DNA of 64,000 bases from Liquidambar formosana. Lineage: Eukaryota > Streptophyta > Magnoliopsida > Saxifragales > Altingiaceae. The stretch is from positions 31,835,859 through 31,899,858 of the forward strand of contig CM077824.1 in the NCBI GenBank assembly GCA_039720395.1, written 5' to 3'. Shown here in pieces: positions 58,963 to 64,000 of this stretch; positions within the stretch are counted from its first letter, which is position 1; the number at the start of each line of letters is the position of its first letter. The notes beneath the pieces were generated by a model. That model worked only from the letters and a program-made list of their open reading frames with translations, made no database searches and was not told the DNA's origin. The position numbers and the translations under genes are program-made.

Positions 58963-61900
58963 ATAATTTGTTATGAACATGTAAACTACATAAACTTAAG
59001 AACAATTCATAGTGACATACCTCTCAAATGGGTACATCCAACTATTGCACTGGCCCACCTAGACGAGCTTCCCGGCCTATGTGAATTATCAAATGAACCA
59101 TAATGTCGAAGAAAGAAGGAGGAAGAACCTTTCAAACATGCACAGAGTTTCAATAACATCTTCCTCATGTTGTTCCAATCTATTTCTATCAATGACTCTT
59201 TGACATACTTCATTATAAAATGCACAGAGTCGAAAAATTGCATTCCTTGGCCCTTTTGGTAAAAGTCCTCTCAATGCTACTGATAACAATTGGTGCAATA
59301 GAACATGACAGTCATGGGACTTGAGGCCTATAATTTTACATTCTTCCAATGAAATGCAATTACTAATGTTAGAGCTATAACCATCAGGTAATTTTAAATC
59401 AGCAAGCCTTTTACAAAATATTTGCTTCTCTGTCTTTGATAGCATGTGTGGTGCTGGTGGCAAGTAATTCACGTTATTCCCTCTCTCTTGTGGATGCAGT
59501 TCATTTCTAATACCCATGTCTTTCAAGTCTTTACGTGACTTAAGCCCATCCTTTGATTTTTCCCTTCACATGCAACAGTGTACCAATAATGCTTTCACAA
59601 ATGTTCTTTTCAATGTGCATCACATCTAAGTTATGACGCAACAATAATGTCTGTAACATCAACAAAATATTTATTATACAAGCTATTGGACATTATGGAC
59701 TACACAATTTAGTATTTTTTTAAAATAAAAATGAATAAATATAACAAAATAATATTTTTACTTACTTTCCAATATGGCAAATCGAAAAATATTGACTTCT
59801 TCTTCCACATTTGGATGGAATCTTTGTCACTTTCCTTACTCTTCTTTCCCTTTTCTCTCTTCTTTCCTTTTTTTCCCTTCTTTTCATTCCTCCTTTTTTT
59901 CCCCCAATCATTAACAACATCTTTGAGTTCAAGGAAGACATCTTCACCAGTACATATTTTTGGCCTCCCCCTATTCTCATTATGTCCATCAAACCATCTT
60001 TTTTTCATCCGAAATGGATGATCAGGAGCGAGAAACCTCCTATGGCCCATATATACACACTTCTTACTATGTGCTAACCATTGTGAAGACGTGCCAGCAC
60101 CACATACAGGACATGCAAATTTCCCTTTGTACTATATCCAGATAGGTTACCATATGCTGGAAAATCATTTATTGTCCACATCAAAATAGCCTTCAAGTTG
60201 AACATGGACTTACTACATGCATCATAGATCCTCACCCCATTACTCCATAACTCCTTTAAGTCGTCTACAAGTGGTTGCAGATAAACATCTATGTCGTTGC
60301 CTGGTTGCTTTGGCCCTGGGATTAGTAATGTCAACATTAAATTTTCCTTTGACATGCATAGCCATGGGGGCAAGTTATATGTGACCAAAATTACTGGCCA
60401 ACAACTGTATCTTGAACTAAGATTTTAGAAAGGATTAAACCCATCACTTGCAAGACCAAATCTTAGATTTCGAGGATCTGATGCGAAACAAGGCCACTTG
60501 TTATTGATTGTACTCCATGCCAACGAATCAACTGGGTGTCGCATCTTGTTATCCTGACTTTGGTGAGTGGAATGCCATGTTAATTGCTCTGCCTTCTCAG
60601 GTGACCCAAACATCCTCCGAAGTCTTGGGATTATTGGAAAATAACGCAACACCTTTACAGGAACTCCATCATGAACCTTTCCAGTACGTTGGTTAACTTT
60701 CCATCGTGAGGACCCACATTTTGGACATGAATCCATATGTTCAAACTCTTTCCTAAATAAACAACTAGTCATTGACACAAGCATGAATCTTCTCGTACCC
60801 CAAATCAAATGTCTTAAGAAATTTTTTCGTCGAATACAAAGAATCAGGAAGTGTGTTATCTTGTGGTAACATATCACGAATAATCTCAAGAAGTTCATTA
60901 AAACTCTTCTCAGATAGACCATTTGCCGCTTTATGCTTGAATAAAGTAACAGTTGCTGACATCTTTGTGTACCTTTTACAACCTGGATATAAAGGAGTTT
61001 CAGCATCTTCCACTAAATTTGCAAAATCAGCCTCTTGTCCTTCGTGTGTGGGTTCTACTACATTATTATCTTGAAAATACACATCTTTGTACATCTGATA
61101 TGACTCTAGCATTTCAACTTCATCACATTGTACACTCCGATGTTCCCCATGAAGGACCCAGGTAGTGTATGTACGATCCATCCCTCTCATGACTAAGTGA
61201 TCGAACACTATATCACAATGTTCATGCCGTAGGTTTCCACAATCTCTACAGGGGCATACGATCATATCTGAATTCCCACCATTCTTCTTAGCCATATCAA
61301 CAAATTTACGTGCTGCCATTCTATACTCCTCTGTATTTCTACAAGTCAAAACTCCAAATTTAACTAATCTAACTAACATGGGTGTACAATATATTATCAT
61401 TTAGCTACAAATCACAATGCTTAATACTTAAGGATAGAAACCTTGGAAGCCGCACCCATTCCTTATCCATCTTGAGCAATGTACTTGACAAAACCTCCAC
61501 TTCACCCTAGAAAAATTCTTACCTAATCCATTTATTGATTGATAAGGAAAAAGAAAAGGTTAAGTGATCAAGTGTATAATATACTACCATATACCATGTG
61601 TAGAACATAAGTGAAGAAACCAAAAACAACAATATAGTATGATGATTCCAAGTATTTAAGGAAAGATTGATAATTGCTATCTTGTATGAAATATTCATGA
61701 TCTCTCTGTCGAAAATATTTAGTGGTTAAAGAAAGATGAGGTTGAACACAAGAATGCAAGATGTTATGTTTTTAATTAGGAACTTAAGTTATTCTTCCAA
61801 ATTCAACATTATTAATAATATCAACTGAATAACATTATTAACTCCACCCCCCCTGTTCATCCACCACAAAGTATTTTCTAAGTCTTTTTTTTTTTTTAAA

Positions 61901-62444
61901 TCTGCAAAAAGTGAATTTTATTAAATGGAAATAGGAGAACAAGAGGTAGACACCTAAACAACAATAGCATCACACCCCACCAAACACACCAACCAGCAAG
62001 ACTACACTAGACAACAATACAAGCCCCAAACCCGCAACATATATGGCTACTCAAGATAAAACAAAACCCTACACCCGACTGAAGCAAACAACTCCCTAAA
62101 CCTAAAGATACTCCCTAAGCATTCGCACACAAAAAACTAACGATACTATCTAAAAACTAAGTGCAAGTTTGGTCAATCTGGACAATAAGAACTATACATG
62201 AATGCATTACAAATCCATACATTTCAGGTAAAATCCATAGGCTATGTATGCACTAGTTACATAGTCAAAGTACAATAAGATGATAATCCATAGGCGATGA
62301 AAATAGCAGCAAAAAAATAATCCATAGGCTATGAAAACAAGTAAGTGTTGTTCAATAAGTGGCACCTGAATTTTGATAAAAATTAAAAGTTCGAGTCTTA
62401 ACAGTAACACCTCAAAACAACCTAAATAATTTTTTAGCTATATA
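58963..62444. repeat. Tandem duplication, unit B (3482 bp)
   Basis: Second copy of 55535-58962, 54 bp longer in total because unit A lacks many single bases. The junction at 58962/58963 joins ttagctatata to ataatttg, with a few bases of shared sequence. Confidence 0.93.
59007..61470 (-). pseudogene. TNP2 transposase, 5' and middle part, copy B
   Basis: Exon 1 (61470-61442, MDKEWVRLP) is followed by a 103-bp intron (61441-61339) and exon 2 in phase (RNTEEYRMAARKF). This is the Transpos_assoc domain with CPCRDCGN and MGMDRT/HGEHRS-type blocks. The Transposase_21 core follows (FRKEFEHMDSCPKCGSSRWK, VLRYFPIIPRLRRMFGSP, NLRFGLASDGFNPF, then VTYNLPPWLCM, LTLLIPGPKQPGNDIDVYLQ, WTINDFPAYGNLSGYSTKG). 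Then come YMGHRRFL-type (MGHRRFLAPDHPFR), a Lys-rich tract, DLPYWK and DUF4218. TNP2 cuts and joins CACTA ends. A few frame changes remain (near 60785 and 60420). Confidence 0.85.
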
Positions 62445-64000
62445 TATGCAAGTGCAAGGGAACCATTGTAAACATTATGCGGTCAAGTTTTGGCCGTCTA
62501 AGGGGCTAGCCCACCATCTAATGGTTAGATGGGAACATCTTTCAAATCAAAACCAAAATCAAATGATGGTAAACTTCCAGTTGGTCTATATATGAAACAT
62601 GGAAAATGAGCCTAAGCCAACAATTGCAGACATAATTACCAACCTGAGCAGTTCTACAGGGCAGAGGCACTTCTAAGCAGTTACGGAGGCCATTGACCCT
62701 ACAAAAAAGAAAATGCTAGATCAAAAATAGAAATAAAGAAATAAATGCAGTAAGCAAAAACTGTAGGGAAGGTAGAAAAAGATTCAAGTTAAAAACCATT
62801 TACCTTCTACTAATGGTTTTTTGATGATATTGGTCATCCTTGACTAGTCCTTAATTTCATCCGTATTGAGTATAACCTGTACCATTATAACCGTAATTAT
62901 AGCTGTTACATAATGGAAATTTTGAATAAGGTCTTTATTCTTTCAAGAGATATTTTGAATAAAAAGTTTAAAGAAAATGATAATTATTATCATAAATGAG
63001 AGTAAAAAATCAATATAGAGACATTTTTATGAAGTTCTAAAATTAATCCTATAATCATTAATACGGGAAAGAATGCCATTTGTTAACACTACAGTGGGAA
63101 GAATGCCAAAAAAAAAAAAAGAAATTTATAGAATAATGATTTGAAGTTCTAAAATTAATCCTATAATCAATATAGTACGTGGAACGGGAATGGGAATGGG
63201 AACTTGAACACCGCTTATCCTGAAATGCAGTGCAATAGGGGTAGGCTTAACAAGTGCTACACAAACCATAGTTATAGATTTTTATATCCTATCACTCCAC
63301 CAGGTTTCTAATTCATTATTTTTTGCTATCGCCTTACGAAAAGGGAAAAGACACTTATATTAAATAGACTCACTTTCATGAAAACCTCCAAAACTATTAA
63401 AAGACTACCTTGAAAACCTAATTAACAAGAATTGCATCTTCAGTGCAACAATCCATAAATCAACACGAGTTCAAAAACCCTTAGACACAAATGACAGATA
63501 AAAAGGGGTTTATCAAGTGGTTAGAATAAATTATTAATCATAGCAATGAATTATAAAGCACTGCCACAATATGCTGTTCAAGCTTTCACAATAGTTTAGT
63601 TTAGCAAAGGGAGATTTACTACTCTTAACATTTAAAATTGCGTGTACTACTCTTGTATATGTCTCACGTACATGGGCTTTGCCTTTTTGTTACTAATACA
63701 AAATTACCTTCATAAAAATAAAATTAAAAAAAAAAAATCATTTAAAATTGCATTCATACAAGAATATTTAGACAAAATTTGCTTAAAATCACCAGTCACT
63801 TAGGATGAGTCAGAAAAAATTGAAAAGGAAAATGTTAAACATAGATGTACCTTCTACATTGAGCTTAAGACTAGTTCCTTGGTGAAGGATGGGTTCTGAG
63901 GATATAAATGAGCACCAATTGAAATCTGAAGAAATCTAATATTCAATTAATCTTAAAGTGCAAATAGAACAACAAAAGATTAAAGCTATAAGATGAAATA
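62445..64000. other. No gene recognised
   Basis: AT-rich DNA with poly-A runs near 63108 and 63726. I found no CACTA right terminus, no known domain and no LTR. Confidence 0.45.

Larger units (their letters stand above)
32711..62444 (-). mobile_element. CACTA (En/Spm) transposon on the minus strand, interrupted
   Basis: The left terminus reads TACTACACCAAAAAAGGCC, a CACTA-type inverted repeat with its first base changed. It is followed by about 570 bp of subterminal hairpin repeats. Two genes follow on the minus strand: a Transposase_24-type gene (35513-37150) and TNP2 (from 37432, continued beyond 55473). The TNP2 gene is split by an Ogre-type retrotransposon (38615-55467), and its 5' part is duplicated in tandem. 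I did not find the opposite terminal repeat before the window end, so the right limit given is only the end of the duplicated block. Confidence 0.8.

Noticed and set aside
62445..64000. Right terminal inverted repeat of the CACTA element
   Set aside because: I searched for a gtagtg-type end; the only similar string (near 63092, cactacagtg) lacks the following TIR sequence.

Overview
This is plant nuclear DNA, almost certainly from a eudicot. It is AT-rich, and it holds a UGT91-type glycosyltransferase with a plant PSPG box, plant Ty3/gypsy retrotransposons of the Tat/Ogre type, a CACTA (En/Spm) transposon and a Helitron. I cannot name the species. There is no bacterial, organellar or CRISPR content. 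Most bases belong to transposable elements, many of them nested.

Layout. (1) 1-4.3 kb: a small UGT91 cluster on the minus strand, with a pseudogene fragment (799-1155) and one intact gene (2750-4234). A third, broken copy (20665-22093) lies 16 kb away. (2) 5.6-17.9 kb: a decayed, 5'-truncated Tat-lineage gypsy element with gag, protease, RT, two RNase H domains and integrase on the plus strand. A multi-exon antisense gene lies behind pol, and its 3' LTR is split by a 1.65-kb solo copia-type LTR (15868-17519). (3) 17.9-20.6 kb: AT-rich remnants that include a PPT/LTR junction near 19376. (4) 22196-24012: a non-autonomous Helitron sitting about 100 bp upstream of the third UGT copy. (5) 24069-25978: a DNA element with terminal inverted repeats. 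(6) 26-32.7 kb: gene-poor sequence with microsatellites and two related fold-back MITEs. (7) 32711 to about 62444: a CACTA element on the minus strand. It has subterminal hairpins, an apparently intact six-exon Transposase_24-type gene (35513-37150) and a broken TNP2 transposase gene.

An Ogre-like retrotransposon of 16,853 bp (38615-55467) is inserted in the TNP2 gene. It has LTRs of 2601 and 2598 bp that are about 99% identical, a perfect ATATC target duplication, a PBS, a PPT and a probable intron between protease and RT. It is young: I see two nonsense codons in gag-pro, one frameshift in pol and one in the accessory gene. Between its pol and 3' LTR it carries an oppositely oriented plant-mobile-domain-like gene with its own TATA box, and a 92-bp tandem array of hairpins whose stems covary while the AGTGA loop is kept. 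I consider that array the most unusual feature here. The TNP2 5' part is present twice in tandem (55535-58962 and 58963-62444). The two copies differ mostly by small indels, which may be an assembly artefact.

The UGT gene is the only clear host gene. The rest is a record of successive insertions: Helitron upstream of a UGT, copia LTR into gypsy LTR, and Ogre into CACTA.
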